64,000 bases of DNA from Roseofilum reptotaenium CS-1145 (GTDB taxonomy: Bacteria > Cyanobacteriota > Cyanobacteriia > Cyanobacteriales > Desertifilaceae): the NCBI RefSeq assembly GCF_028330985.1, contig NZ_JAQMUE010000103.1:30869-94868 (forward strand). Reading direction: 5' to 3'. The position numbers and the translations under genes were made by a program. The first letter of the stretch is position 1; each line of letters begins with the position of its first letter. This document shows positions 1 to 9,792 of the stretch, in pieces. Below the pieces are notes generated by a model, which did no database searches, had not been told where the DNA came from, and saw only the letters and a program-made list of their open reading frames with translations.

Positions 1-172
1 ATATAAGCGTCTCATTCAATTGCTTTACCCCCATTTGAGTCTATCGGTTTTCTGTTTTTTAGGCTGAAAACGGTTAAGATGGTTAAGCCTTATGCCAACC
101 CATTATCCTATCATAGTTAAAAGCATTTCTTGGGAAAGAGTCAGGATTTCATAACGAATTGAGGTAAAGACG
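1..172. other. left-edge intergenic segment
   Basis: No gene is visible. The segment ends with a GAGG element about 10 bases upstream of the TTG start of the first gene, which is a plausible ribosome binding site. I see no convincing promoter hexamers. Confidence 0.4.
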
Positions 173-1294
173 TTGGCTAAAGATCAAATCTTAATTGTGG
201 GAGGAACCGGAAGAATTGGTCATCACGTGGCCCAAGATTTACAAGGGCGCATGGGGGCAAAGATTGTAGTTACAGGTCGCCAGCGTCCGAGGCATGATTG
301 GGATTTCATTGGGCAATTTTTGGCTCTTGATTTAGGGAACCGGGAACAGCTCAAAGAGGCGATCGCCGAAAGTCAACTGGTAATTCATTGCGCTGGGCCG
401 TTTCACTATCGGGACGCTAGGGTTCTCAAGAATTGTATTGAGCAAGGGGTGGATTATCTGGATGTTAGCGATCATCGCTCGTTTACCCAAAAAGCATTGG
501 CCTTAGCCCCCGCAGCTCAAGAAGCGGGAATTACTGCCATTGTAAATACGGGAGTTTTTCCGGGCATTTCTAATAGCATGGTACGGCACGCGGTAGACCC
601 ATTCGATCGAGTAGAAACGATTCGCCTATATTATGCCGTAGGAGGGTCTGGAGGCGCAGGGATAACGGTAATGCGAACAACATTTTTAGGCCTGCAACAT
701 CCGTTTTTAGCCTGGATAGAGGGAAAATGGCAAACGATCGCCCCCTACAGCGATCGCCAAATTATTGACTTTGGCCCCCCATTCGATCGCCTGGGAGTCT
801 ATTGGTACGATGTCCCCGAAGCTTGGACATTAGCGGAAAGTTTCCCCGTAAAGAATGTGATTACTAAATTCGGCTCTGCACCCGATATTTACAACCGTTT
901 AACGGCTCTGATGACTAAATTACCCCAATCTTGGATTAATCATCCTTGGGTCATTGAAGGACTCTCCCAAATTAGTTATCGCATGACCCAAGTTAGCGAT
1001 CGCTTCTCTGGTGTCGGTATTGTCATGATTGTCGAAGTGGAAGGAGAGCGCCAGGGTAAACCGGCCCAATATCAAAGCCGATTTTACCATCCTCATACAG
1101 CGATCGCTGCCGGATGGAGCACAGGAACCTTAGCTGAATGGATTTGGCAGGGAAAACTGAAAAAACCAGGGGTTTGGCCTGTTGAACAAGCGGTTAGCTC
1201 AGACGACTTCGTCGAGATGATGCGATCGCGAAGTGAAACGGAGTTTTATCGCGCTAGCAATCTAGATTTCCACAACACTTGGAGAGCTCTTTAG
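173..1294 (+). CDS. saccharopine dehydrogenase-like NAD(P)-binding protein
   Basis: The product (373 aa) begins with a Rossmann nucleotide-binding motif, ILIVGGTGRIG at residues 6-16, followed by the arrangement seen in the saccharopine dehydrogenase NADP-binding family: an HCAGPF segment near residue 74 and VNTGVFPGISN near residue 124. Family members are cytosolic reductases or membrane-associated oxidoreductases; the substrate cannot be told from the sequence. Translation appears to start at TTG 173, preceded by GAGG; no better ATG lies upstream. The gene stands alone, and a perfect 30-bp palindrome just after the stop should terminate it. A lysine-biosynthesis role is not implied, because many cyanobacterial homologues are orphan. 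Confidence 0.75.
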   Translation: MAKDQILIVGGTGRIGHHVAQDLQGRMGAKIVVTGRQRPRHDWDFIGQFLALDLGNREQLKEAIAESQLVIHCAGPFHYRDARVLKNCIEQGVDYLDVSDHRSFTQKALALAPAAQEAGITAIVNTGVFPGISNSMVRHAVDPFDRVETIRLYYAVGGSGGAGITVMRTTFLGLQHPFLAWIEGKWQTIAPYSDRQIIDFGPPFDRLGVYWYDVPEAWTLAESFPVKNVITKFGSAPDIYNRLTALMTKLPQSWINHPWVIEGLSQISYRMTQVSDRFSGVGIVMIVEVEGERQGKPAQYQSRFYHPHTAIAAGWSTGTLAEWIWQGKLKKPGVWPVEQAVSSDDFVEMMRSRSETEFYRASNLDFHNTWRAL

Positions 1295-1308
1295 AGCATT
1301 TTATCAAC

Positions 1309-1338
1309 TGTAGGGGCAAAAAATTTTTTGCCCCTACA
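1309..1338. terminator. bidirectional intrinsic terminator
   Basis: This is a perfect 30-base palindrome. Each arm is TGTAGGGGC plus six A, so either strand gives a GC-rich stem followed by a T run. It lies between the stop codons of two convergent genes and can terminate both. Confidence 0.7.
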
Positions 1339-1366
1339 AATCATTCTTTTAGACCCATAACCCATT

Positions 1367-2260
1367 TTAACGCAATCGCACATGACGGCTCCAACGAGTC
1401 TTATTCCAAAGCCACAAAAACGCCACGCCCCCTATAATTGCCCCCAAATTCCACTTAACCGACTTTTTCATCAGCGTCAACCGTTGTGCCCTCCTCTGAC
1501 TTCTCAATTGCCCTTCCCATGCCCGTTGGGTTTGTGCCAATTCCTGCTGTAATTCTTTCTTCAACTCTTGGGGATTATCACGGATAGGTAAGACCCGATT
1601 CGGAAACATCCAAACCCTTAATTCATTTAAATCTTCGATGGATTTGCTTTGTTGAAGACGCTCCTGAGCATCGGCAAAAACCTGAGTGTGTTCAACCATT
1701 TGGGACTGTAACTGAGCCTGATTCATCCCCTCGATTTTCCAAGTTTGACGAATTCCCACAGGAACCATCAATAAATAACCCAAACCCACCAACAACATCA
1801 TCCGAGACAAAAAACGCCATAACCTTAACTCCCAACGATCCACATAACCCCAGCGACCATAAAGAACACACACCAATCCCAATAAAGGAAACCAGCATCC
1901 CTCAACCAAATGTCCCATCGTCTCCAATACCCAAACCGGATTTAAAGGTTGGAAAGGAATAAACAGAATAATTGTATTAATCACTGTTAAACCTAAGACC
2001 GTGTACCCTACCATAGGAAGTAGCACGAGCGTGCGGTTAAAAACAGCTTCAGAAAGAAACAATCCTGAATCCTTGGGATGGAGAGGATCTTGGAACCAGG
2101 GAGGAGATAATTTCTTAGTTGGGGGATTGGGCTTGGGTTGTTGCTCTAGCATAGGAATAGCAATGGATGACTGAGGGTGAAAAGCTTTTAGACCCGATAA
2201 GATACACTGAGATTGGTATAAACTTATGGTAGCTGATCCTGAATTCCCTTCTGCATCCAT
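1367..2260 (-). CDS. HpsJ-like membrane protein
   Basis: The product (up to 297 aa) has three clear hydrophobic helices (about residues 75-105, 115-140 and 150-170), then a soluble alpha-helical stretch rich in Q, E and R (about 175-265), and a last hydrophobic segment near the C-terminus. This layout and the wording of the first helices resemble cyanobacterial HpsJ-type proteins, which are linked to polysaccharide secretion in motile filaments. That assignment is from memory and moderate. The true start may be the ATG at 2152 (MLEQQPK), because the first 36 residues look unconserved and neither start has a strong ribosome binding site. It converges on the first gene. Confidence 0.55.
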   Translation of the reverse strand: MDAEGNSGSATISLYQSQCILSGLKAFHPQSSIAIPMLEQQPKPNPPTKKLSPPWFQDPLHPKDSGLFLSEAVFNRTLVLLPMVGYTVLGLTVINTIILFIPFQPLNPVWVLETMGHLVEGCWFPLLGLVCVLYGRWGYVDRWELRLWRFLSRMMLLVGLGYLLMVPVGIRQTWKIEGMNQAQLQSQMVEHTQVFADAQERLQQSKSIEDLNELRVWMFPNRVLPIRDNPQELKKELQQELAQTQRAWEGQLRSQRRAQRLTLMKKSVKWNLGAIIGGVAFLWLWNKTRWSRHVRLR

Positions 2261-2349
2261 TCAGCAGTCATTTAACTTTGGGTGACATCATGATAAATAA
2301 GGATCTCTGATGTAGAGATCTCTAAGCTTGTACTCTTAGGATCTGATGG

Positions 2350-3744
2350 ATGTCTATTCAGTTTTCCACCCTAGTCAACCTATTGAGCGCCCAGTTATCC
2401 CGTAAGATTGCGGGTTGGGTGTTTGTAAGTTTAATGGCGATCGAAGGGCTTATTTTAATTCCGTCCTATTCTCGGCAAGAACAACAGGAGTTAATGCAAC
2501 TTGAAGAAGTCTCTTCAGCGGTTATTGATTCTATTGTCCGTTTAAGCTCACTGGGAATGGATAACGATCCAGAGTTTTATCAAAAGCTAAAAACGATAAC
2601 AGAAGATTCGATTATTGTGGGAGTTACCATTTACGATCGCACTGGAAAAGCCATTTCTGAGTTTGGCGAGTCACCCGAAATTTCCTTTAAGCAAACCCAA
2701 CAGGCGGACATTGTCCGCGATCGCAATTGGAATGGACTGCGCTATGATGTGGCTTGGTCTGGAGACTATTTAGGCATTGAGTATACTTTGGTTGCTCGCC
2801 ACAATGCTGAACGGATTCAACCCTTGCTCAATGCCTATAAATGGCGAATTCTGGGATTAGTGATCATTATCGCGATCGTAGTCACATCCTCAACCTTATT
2901 GGTTTTAGGGATAACTGTCATTATTCCTATTCTACGCCTGAGAGATGATTTGATTGCCGCAGGAGAAGCCTTATCGAATCCGGATCATCACCCTGTTAAT
3001 CTTCAATTTTATTCTTTTTCTTCTAGCCAACGCTCTGATGAATTAGGTGCAGTCATGCAAGCCTTTCATCAAATGTTTGTTCGAGTGTATCAGGAGCAAG
3101 AAAAATCAGAGCGCTTATTGCTCAACATTTTGCCCCAGGCGATCGCCTCTGAATTGAGAAATGGCCACTCGACTATTGCCAATGGTTTTGCTGAAGTTAC
3201 CATCCTGTTTGCTGACTTAGTGGGGTTTACCCAACTGGCCGAGCGGTTTTCACCGTCTGAATTAGTCGGGTTTCTCAATCAAATTTTTTCTCAGTTCGAT
3301 GCTCTGACTCAAAAGTATCATCTAGAGAAAATAAAGACTATCGGTGATGCTTACATGGTCGCTGGGGGAATTCCCATAGAGCGATCCGATCATGCCGAGG
3401 CTATTGCTAATATGGCCTTAGAGATGCAAGAAGCGATCAAGCAATTTAATCACCAATCTCAAGAACAATTTAAGATCCGCATTGGTATTAATACTGGGCC
3501 AGTTGTTGCTGGAGTGATCGGCACAAAAAAATTTAGTTATGACTTGTGGGGAGATGCTGTCAATACAGCCAGTCGTATGGAATCCCATGGTCTTCCTGGC
3601 ATGATTCAGGTCAGTCAATCCACCTATGAAAAACTCCAGGGAAAATATCAATTTCAAGAGCGAGGCAAAATTCCCATCAAAGGAAAAGGTCAACTGAAAA
3701 CCTATTTTTTAATCGGTAAACTGCAATCAAAAGGGCTACCCTAA
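2350..3744 (+). CDS. membrane-anchored class III adenylate cyclase
   Basis: The product (464 aa) makes cAMP from ATP. A transmembrane helix (about 20-40), an extracytoplasmic sensor of about 110 residues and a second helix (about 167-195) precede a HAMP-like linker and a class III cyclase domain (about 280-460). The key residues are present: metal-binding D289 (FADLVGF) and D333 (GDAYM), adenine-selecting K329 and D398 (DLWGD), and transition-state N405 and R409. The Lys/Asp pair predicts ATP rather than GTP as substrate. The domain is homodimeric in this family. A second cyclase with the same catalytic signature lies at 9.8 kb with a different sensor, so the cell probably feeds one cAMP pool from several inputs. 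Confidence 0.9.
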   Translation: MSIQFSTLVNLLSAQLSRKIAGWVFVSLMAIEGLILIPSYSRQEQQELMQLEEVSSAVIDSIVRLSSLGMDNDPEFYQKLKTITEDSIIVGVTIYDRTGKAISEFGESPEISFKQTQQADIVRDRNWNGLRYDVAWSGDYLGIEYTLVARHNAERIQPLLNAYKWRILGLVIIIAIVVTSSTLLVLGITVIIPILRLRDDLIAAGEALSNPDHHPVNLQFYSFSSSQRSDELGAVMQAFHQMFVRVYQEQEKSERLLLNILPQAIASELRNGHSTIANGFAEVTILFADLVGFTQLAERFSPSELVGFLNQIFSQFDALTQKYHLEKIKTIGDAYMVAGGIPIERSDHAEAIANMALEMQEAIKQFNHQSQEQFKIRIGINTGPVVAGVIGTKKFSYDLWGDAVNTASRMESHGLPGMIQVSQSTYEKLQGKYQFQERGKIPIKGKGQLKTYFLIGKLQSKGLP

Positions 3745-3762
3745 ATCGATAGGATAGCCCCT
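3732..3762. terminator. possible terminator hairpin between convergent genes
   Basis: GGGCTA at 3733-3738 pairs with TAGCCC at 3755-3760, and adjacent CC/GG can extend the stem. It spans the cyclase stop codon. No good T run follows, so this is weak. Confidence 0.3.
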
Positions 3763-3786
3763 GACGGAAATTAATTTATGGTATAA

Positions 3787-4635
3787 CTAGGCTATGCCAT
3801 CAATAAAGGGGCCAAAGAAATCAGATCCTAGATTTTGCTGGAAGGGAGTGAGTGTCTGGACATCAAACCTATTGATACCCAAATTATAGTCTTGAAGAAC
3901 TGCCAGAACCTGGTTGTTCAAGTTGTTGAAAATAATTGTATCGTTAGCGGTTCCTCCAACAATGTTCTGGCCGGTATCGAATCTCAAGTTAGCATAGACC
4001 AGACCACTGTCTAGACCTATCTTATCTTCTTGAGGATTGAAATCAGTAATCACATCAGCATTCAGGGGGTTAGCTGGATCGACCGTGCTGTTGGGCACTC
4101 CTCCAATCACTGTATCAAATCCATTACTACGGATAACGAAGGTGTCGAATCCTGCTCCTCCGGTTAATTCATCTTTGCCAAAATCACCGAAAAGCCAGTC
4201 GTCACCAGCACCACCATTAAGCTCGTCATTTCCTCGACCACCTCGTAGGGTATCCTCATCTTGATTCCCCGACAGGTTATCGTCACCAAGATTACCGAGA
4301 AGCAAGTCTCTACCAGAAAAACCAATTAGACGGTCATTTCCTTGGCCACCAGCGAGTTTATCTTGATTGTTGCCGCCATAAAGCCAATCATCGCCTGCAT
4401 TCCCTAGAATTCGTTGGTTACCGACAGAACCAATTACAGTGTCATTTCCCTCAAGCATCCAGAGTCCGCCAGGACCGGTGGTAAAATCAGCCCCCAGACT
4501 CACAAAATCATTGGTGGGCGCTGTAATCTGAGGAAAAACTAAACCAACAGGTGTTGGGGTGGCAACAGTCCGAGATAAACCATTAATTCCAGAAGGGTCG
4601 TTGGTTAATACAGTAGGTATGATTCCCATAATCAA
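3787..4635 (-). CDS. RTX-type calcium-binding repeat protein
   Basis: The product (282 aa) has a central block of nonapeptide repeats (about residues 60-170) of the form GGxGNDxLx, for example GGRGNDELNGGAGDDWLFG, which build a calcium-binding parallel beta roll. The C-terminal 100 residues have the usual VITDFNPQEDKIGL-type RTX cap. There is no classical signal peptide, as expected for proteins exported by type I secretion through a C-terminal signal. No ABC exporter or outer-membrane partner lies nearby, and no catalytic domain is visible. It may be a surface or extracellular structural protein. Confidence 0.8.
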   Translation of the reverse strand: MIMGIIPTVLTNDPSGINGLSRTVATPTPVGLVFPQITAPTNDFVSLGADFTTGPGGLWMLEGNDTVIGSVGNQRILGNAGDDWLYGGNNQDKLAGGQGNDRLIGFSGRDLLLGNLGDDNLSGNQDEDTLRGGRGNDELNGGAGDDWLFGDFGKDELTGGAGFDTFVIRSNGFDTVIGGVPNSTVDPANPLNADVITDFNPQEDKIGLDSGLVYANLRFDTGQNIVGGTANDTIIFNNLNNQVLAVLQDYNLGINRFDVQTLTPFQQNLGSDFFGPFIDGIA

Positions 4636-4841
4636 TCACTCCTCACATTAAATAGCTATGGTTATGGCGTACGCCTAGAAGATTATAGCAGTAGTCTCCC
4701 TGAAGTGTGTCAATCCCTCTCACGAATCTCTTAAAATTGCTTCTAGGTAAATGATTCGGAGGACAGATCCAAAATAATCAATCAGGTCTTCTTCATCGCT
4801 GGCTGCATTATAGCTTGACGAGGTTATTGATTGGTTAGGAA

Positions 4842-5231
4842 TTAGGCTAAAGTTTCTGGACAGTATCCTAGTCCCATCACAAATTGTTTGCGGAAAGTTT
4901 CTATTTCAATACGATTGGGTCTTCCATGGGATACGACTGCTACTTGGTAGCGACGCATGACATGGGTGGGGGATTGACCGGTTTCTAGACTCCATAGGGC
5001 CATTTGCACACGAATCTCTGGTTGATATGCAAATCCTAATTCGTTCAGGACGGCACGGAAGTTACCCGCTTCTTGTGAATTGAGTTCTCGGGCCAGCTTG
5101 ATCCGGACGACCCAACCATCAATTTGATGAATAACGGTAACAAAATCGACCTGAAATTGAGGTAAAAGGTTTAGATACTCAATAATCCGGAGGGTTAAGC
5201 TGGCATTCGCGAGGTAGTAAAGATAGTCCAT
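4842..5231 (-). CDS. conserved-looking hypothetical protein
   Basis: I do not recognise this protein. From ATG 5231 (MDYLYYLANASL) it is about 129 aa, alpha/beta and soluble, with a VVRIKLARELNSQEAGNF segment. The frame stays open to 5402, but the extra N-terminal residues are proline-rich and come from intergenic low-complexity DNA, so the inner start is preferred; GGAAAA sits just upstream. It is divergent from queA. A housekeeping role is possible, but nothing in the sequence proves one. Confidence 0.5.
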   Translation of the reverse strand: MDYLYYLANASLTLRIIEYLNLLPQFQVDFVTVIHQIDGWVVRIKLARELNSQEAGNFRAVLNELGFAYQPEIRVQMALWSLETGQSPTHVMRRYQVAVVSHGRPNRIEIETFRKQFVMGLGYCPETLA

Positions 5232-5441
5232 AAGTTTTCCTTCAGTCACCTGGCAAATGCTACAGTTCCATTGTCTCTGGATAGCGGAGATCATGAGTAG
5301 GGGAAGGTTCCCCGATATGATCTGGGTAGATTCCCCCAATTTTGGTGGGGGAGTGGGGAGATGGGGAGATGGGGGACACGGGGCACGGAGACACGGAGAC
5401 ACGGAGAATGGGGTATCTTGAAGAGTGTTGATTGGAATTGA

Positions 5442-6623
5442 GTGATGGATCGAGAGCGCGAATTAAGGGATGATCGGGATTATGATTTGGATGCGTATGA
5501 TTACGTTCTCCCAGAGGAGTGTATTGCCCAAAATCCGGTTACTCCTAGGGATAGTTCGCGGTTGTTGGTGGTAGATTCATCCGCAGGATGTCATCATGAA
5601 GTGTTTCGCGAGTTGCCCCAATGGTTGCGGCGTGAGGATTTATTGGTAATGAATGATACTCGTGTGATTCCGGCGCGGTTGTATGGGTATAAGTCTACGG
5701 GGATGGAGATGGAGGCGCTGCTGCTGGAGAGAGTGGAGCGTCATGTATGGTTGGCACTGGTGAAGCCGGGACGACGGTTGAAACCGGGGGCTGTGGTTGA
5801 GTTTTCTGCCCATAGCGGTGAAGATTTGCCCCCATTAAAGGCAAAGATTCGAGGGACGGATGAGGCGACTGGGGGGCGGTTTTTGGAGTTTGAGTTATCT
5901 GGAGATCAAGAGTTACAGGATCTGTTGGATGATTATGGTCATGTGCCGTTTCCCCCTTATGTGACGGATACACAGGCAGAGGCGGATCAGTATCAGACGG
6001 TGTATGCACAGGCAGCAGGTTCGGTGGCTGCGCCGACTGCGGGGTTGCATTTTACGCCTCGGCTGCTGGAGGAGTTGGAGGATTTGGGAATTGAGCGGGC
6101 AATGGTGACGTTGCATGTGGGGGTAGGGACGTTTCGCCCGGTGGAGGTGAAGGATATTCGCACGCATGAGATGCATCAGGAGTGGTTGGAGGTCTCTGGG
6201 GAGACTTGGCAGAAGGTACGGGAGACTCAAAAGCGGGGTGGACGAGTCATTTCGGTGGGCACAACGTCAGTGAGAGCGTTGGAAGGAGCGGCTCATTGGT
6301 GGAAGGATCGGGGTTCTGTAGGGGCGGGTTCATTTAATTTTGGGTCTTCCAAGCGAGATCTTGGTGAACCTGCCCTTACATCTGGGCCTGGAGCAGGATT
6401 TTATGGCAAGACGGATTTATTTATTTATCCAGGGTATGAGTGGCAGGTGGTTGAGGGATTAATTACAAATTTCCATTTGCCTCGTTCGAGTTTGTTGATG
6501 CTGGTGAGTGCTTTGGTGGGCCGATCGCGACTACTACAGTTGTATCAGGAGGCGATCGCCGAGGACTATCGCTTTTATTCATTTGGCGATGCGATGCTGA
6601 TCTTACCGGAAGCTCGGTTCTGA
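5442..6623 (+). CDS. queA: S-adenosylmethionine:tRNA ribosyltransferase-isomerase
   Basis: QueA transfers and isomerises the ribosyl group of SAM onto 7-aminomethyl-deazaguanine in tRNA, giving epoxyqueuosine at position 34 of GUN tRNAs. The family signatures are all present: YVLPEECIAQNPVTPRDSSR near the N-terminus, MNDTRVIPARL, AAPTAGLHFT, LHVGVGTFRPV and the C-terminal NFHLPRSSLLMLVSAL. The length (392-393 aa) is normal except for a short internal insertion around residues 283-305 (glycine/serine-rich). The start is GTG 5442 or ATG 5445. The remaining queuosine genes are not in the window. Confidence 0.95.
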   Translation: MMDRERELRDDRDYDLDAYDYVLPEECIAQNPVTPRDSSRLLVVDSSAGCHHEVFRELPQWLRREDLLVMNDTRVIPARLYGYKSTGMEMEALLLERVERHVWLALVKPGRRLKPGAVVEFSAHSGEDLPPLKAKIRGTDEATGGRFLEFELSGDQELQDLLDDYGHVPFPPYVTDTQAEADQYQTVYAQAAGSVAAPTAGLHFTPRLLEELEDLGIERAMVTLHVGVGTFRPVEVKDIRTHEMHQEWLEVSGETWQKVRETQKRGGRVISVGTTSVRALEGAAHWWKDRGSVGAGSFNFGSSKRDLGEPALTSGPGAGFYGKTDLFIYPGYEWQVVEGLITNFHLPRSSLLMLVSALVGRSRLLQLYQEAIAEDYRFYSFGDAMLILPEARF

Positions 6624-6671
6624 GCCTGAACAAGAACATCAGTTCAGTTCAAATTGGAGAGCAATATAATA

Positions 6672-7334
6672 ATGAATACTAATGGTGTGGTTTGGGGAAC
6701 GGTGGTGGCGATCGCCCTGGGTATGGGTTTTCCAGCGCTCTCATCTGCTGAGGAAACGAGTGCGGATGAGTTTTATCGCTTTGGGGTGGTTTTGCAGCAA
6801 GAGGGGTTATTGGAGGAAGCGATCGCCCAATATCGGGAGGCTTTGCGGTTAAATCCCCAGTTGGCCCAGGTGTATGTGAATTTGGGGGTTGCCTTGACAG
6901 ATCTCGGAGATCGAGAGGAGGCGATCTCTGCCTATCAGCAGGCGTTGCAGGTCGATCCGAGGTTGGGGGAGGCTTATTTTAATTGGGGTAATGTTTTGAT
7001 TGGTCAAAATCAGATCAATCAAGCGATTGAGAAGTATGAACGGGCGGTTCAAGTGCAGCCCAATTATGATAAAGCGTATTACAATCTGGCCAATGCTTTG
7101 GCGTTGGTTGAGGAGTTTGAGGGGGCGATCGCTGCGTGGAATCAGGCAATTCGGATCAATCCAGAGTTTGCCCAAGCGTATGCCAATTTAGGGGTAGTCT
7201 TGCATCAGCAAGAGCAAATTCCTCAAGCTCTGGCAAGTTTGGAGAGGGCATATGCATTGTTTCAACAACAGGGGAATTTAGGGCAAGCGGAGAGGATTGA
7301 GGGATATTTACAGCATTTACCCAATAATGAATGA
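6672..7334 (+). CDS. secreted tetratricopeptide-repeat protein
   Basis: From ATG 6672 the product is 220 aa. GGAGAG lies about 12 bases upstream; the longer TTG start at 6654 would include that binding site in the coding region. A hydrophobic signal-like segment (about 5-22) is followed by at least four TPR units with the usual W/L-G-Y-A-F-A-P pattern, for example AIAQYREALRLNPQLAQVY and AISAYQQALQVDPRLGEAY. TPRs mediate protein-protein contacts; the partner is unknown. It may be periplasmic or lumenal. It follows queA by 48 bases and may be cotranscribed. Its stop abuts the convergent kinase gene with no gap. Confidence 0.75.
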   Translation: MNTNGVVWGTVVAIALGMGFPALSSAEETSADEFYRFGVVLQQEGLLEEAIAQYREALRLNPQLAQVYVNLGVALTDLGDREEAISAYQQALQVDPRLGEAYFNWGNVLIGQNQINQAIEKYERAVQVQPNYDKAYYNLANALALVEEFEGAIAAWNQAIRINPEFAQAYANLGVVLHQQEQIPQALASLERAYALFQQQGNLGQAERIEGYLQHLPNNE

Positions 7335-9329
7335 TTAATGGTCTGAGTTGGCGATCTCCTCGGTAACTTCAGTAATGGTCTCGAAGTCAAAGTTCTTGAC
7401 TAGAGTGGTTAAAGTATGAGCGAGAGGGCGATCTCCTTCTTCAATTTCAGCAATTAAAGCCAGGAGCAAGTCGCTGTCTGCTTCAGTGGCGGCTTGATGT
7501 AGGCGATCGAGCCAGGATTTAGGCAGGGGGGTGAGGCGATCGGGGGTGAGGGCGATCTCTTCTCTAGCTAACGGTAAATCATCCTCACCGATCCCTTTTT
7601 CTTCTTCATAAACATACTCAATATCAAGATAGCGAGCCATCTTTTCCAGCAACTCTACTTCATCAAACGGTTTACTTAAATAATCATCACAACCACTGGC
7701 TAACATCTTTTCTTTATCCTGGACAAAAGCATGCGCACTTAAGGCAATAATCACCGTTGATTCCCCCCCTGGAAACGACTTAATTTTTTCAGTTGCTTCA
7801 TATCCATCCATCACCGGCATTCGCATATCCATCCAGATTAAATCCGAATGCCTAGTTTTCCAAATCTCAATAGCTTCGAGTCCATTCACCGCTTCCTGGA
7901 CTTCAAACCCAACTCGTTTTAATAAATTCACGAGTAATATCCGATTCGGCCAATGATCCTCAACCACCAAAATCTTATACATGGGTTGACCTTTAGCAAT
8001 ACCGATAATTTTTCGATTTTTATGGAGTGAACTTTGACTTACCGAATCAGCAACTTTGACTGGAATATAAAACTCAAATACGGTTCCTTCACCCAATGCG
8101 CTACTTACCCAAATGTCTCCACCCATCAACTTGATAAATTCACGAGTAATCGGTAAACCTAGTCCTGTACCTTGATTCAGCCTTATACTCTGATTAACTT
8201 GAAAAAATACATCAAACAAATTTTCTAGATCGTCTGGAGCAATTCCTATGCCAGTATCTTGTATCTTAAACATCAGACACCTATTTTCTTGCTCACCTTC
8301 TGGGTCCTCATCTGGACAGTATTGGTCAACTTGCACCTTAATCCATCCTTGTTCCGTAAACTTAATCGAATTATCAATTAAATTAATCAAAATCTGTCTT
8401 AGCTTTCCTTCATCAGTCTTCAAAAATCGATCGACATTATCCAGAGGAGAAAATATCAAAGTTAAGTGTTTCGATTCAGCCTTAAGAGACAACATTTGAT
8501 CGATCGTTTTAAGGAGTTGATATAAATCAACATAGACTTCATATAGTTCTGATTTTCTCGCTTCAATTTTAGATAACTCCAAAATATCATTGATCAATTG
8601 TAGCAACTGTTTACCACTATGAAGAATTACATCTAAATATTGATTGTAGTCCTCAAAAGTAACACCTTCTTTTTTTAAGACTTGTGCAAATCCCAAGATA
8701 GCATTTAATGGGGTTCTTAATTCATGACTCATACGAGCTAAGAATTCACTTTTAGCACGATTGGCTTGCTCGGCTTCTTCTTTAGCAAATTGCAATTCCA
8801 AGGTGCGAGATTGAACCCGACTTTCTAGTTCTTCCGTGATTTTTTTTAAGGCAGCTTCTGCCAGCCCTCTTTCTTCAACTTCATGGTGAAGCTGTTGGTT
8901 CTTTTGTGCTAAATTCTGATTCAAGAATCGTAGCTTAAGGTGGACTTTAATCCGAGCTAATACTTCTTTTTGACGAAAAGGTTTGGTTATATAATCCACT
9001 GCACCCAGAGCAAAACCCTGCATCTTATCCTCAATTTCTCCTAATGCAGTCGTAAAAATAATAGGAATATCTTGAGTTGAAGGAGAAGACTTAAGGCGAC
9101 GACAGGTTTCAAAACCATCAATGCCTGGCATCATCACATCTAAAAGAATTAAATCAGGCTTGGCATATTCCACTTGTTCAATCGCACTTTCTCCATCAAC
9201 AGCTACTAAAATTTCCCATCCTAAATCTTTGAGAGTATCCGATAAAACTTTTAAGTTCGTTGGATTATCATCTACAATAAGAATAACGATCTCTTGTAAA
9301 GCATTGTGACTATGGGGAAAGAAATGCAT
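7335..9329 (-). CDS. soluble hybrid histidine kinase (REC-HisKA-HATPase-REC)
   Basis: The product (664 aa) lacks membrane helices. The order is: receiver domain (about 14-130; phosphoacceptor D64 in ILLDVMMPG), coiled coil (about 135-190), HisKA dimer domain with H202 in [10 protein letters not shown], HATPase domain (about 305-425; DTGIGIA and GTGLGLP boxes), second receiver (about 445-565; [13 protein letters not shown]) and a roughly 65-residue helical tail. An N-terminal receiver means the kinase is itself a phosphorelay target. The helical tail resembles the tails of the hybrid kinases at 42-58 kb. No output regulator is adjacent. Confidence 0.9.
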   Translation of the reverse strand: MHFFPHSHNALQEIVILIVDDNPTNLKVLSDTLKDLGWEILVAVDGESAIEQVEYAKPDLILLDVMMPGIDGFETCRRLKSSPSTQDIPIIFTTALGEIEDKMQGFALGAVDYITKPFRQKEVLARIKVHLKLRFLNQNLAQKNQQLHHEVEERGLAEAALKKITEELESRVQSRTLELQFAKEEAEQANRAKSEFLARMSHELRTPLNAILGFAQVLKKEGVTFEDYNQYLDVILHSGKQLLQLINDILELSKIEARKSELYEVYVDLYQLLKTIDQMLSLKAESKHLTLIFSPLDNVDRFLKTDEGKLRQILINLIDNSIKFTEQGWIKVQVDQYCPDEDPEGEQENRCLMFKIQDTGIGIAPDDLENLFDVFFQVNQSIRLNQGTGLGLPITREFIKLMGGDIWVSSALGEGTVFEFYIPVKVADSVSQSSLHKNRKIIGIAKGQPMYKILVVEDHWPNRILLVNLLKRVGFEVQEAVNGLEAIEIWKTRHSDLIWMDMRMPVMDGYEATEKIKSFPGGESTVIIALSAHAFVQDKEKMLASGCDDYLSKPFDEVELLEKMARYLDIEYVYEEEKGIGEDDLPLAREEIALTPDRLTPLPKSWLDRLHQAATEADSDLLLALIAEIEEGDRPLAHTLTTLVKNFDFETITEVTEEIANSDH

Positions 9330-9792
9330 TAGAGTATATCAATCTTGTCTAAACTCACGATATCAAGACTATATCTAAATATTAGGTCAAAACAGCGTCA
9401 TATGATCGCAACAGTCAATCATTATCGTTCTGCTCCCCCGTGTACAGGGTTGAGAGATGAGTCTGATACTTTATAATACATAGAAAATGGATTGACAACT
9501 CCGTTTATCATACTCTACAGATCTGTATATATTGTTGTATAAAGGACTGTGCTTTAGCGATTGATACTGGTTATTCGTAAAAATCCTGGTGTTGACTCAC
9601 GTGATTCATTAAACTTGTAAAGTTTTATGACACTGAATCCAAAAGGTTCAAGATGCACAGTTAGCCACTAGGATAATATTAGGTCAGATAAGGGAAAGCG
9701 TTATAATAAGAGTTAGACTACTCTAAACCATGGGTAGAGAGTCACACTGAGGGTTCATCAAGCTTACAATTATTAACCATTATGAATAATCC
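9330..9792. other. 463-bp intergenic region upstream of an adenylate cyclase
   Basis: No coding frame is visible. It contains two TATAAT boxes on the plus strand (9472-9477 and 9702-9707) and an 8-bp palindrome TCACGTGA at 9597-9604. The divergent promoters of the kinase (minus) and the cyclase (plus) must lie here. Confidence 0.4.
9450..9477 (+). promoter_or_regulatory. sigma70-like promoter candidate
   Basis: TTGAGA (9450-9455) and TATAAT (9472-9477) are separated by 16 bases, close to a consensus housekeeping promoter. It lies about 315 bases upstream of the cyclase start, so it implies a long leader or an unannotated small RNA. A second TATAAT at 9702-9707 lacks a good -35 box. Confidence 0.35.

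Noticed and set aside
4037..4264. plus-strand frame inside the RTX-repeat gene
   Set aside because: It is a shadow of the glycine/aspartate repeats on the opposite strand, with a low-complexity S/P product.
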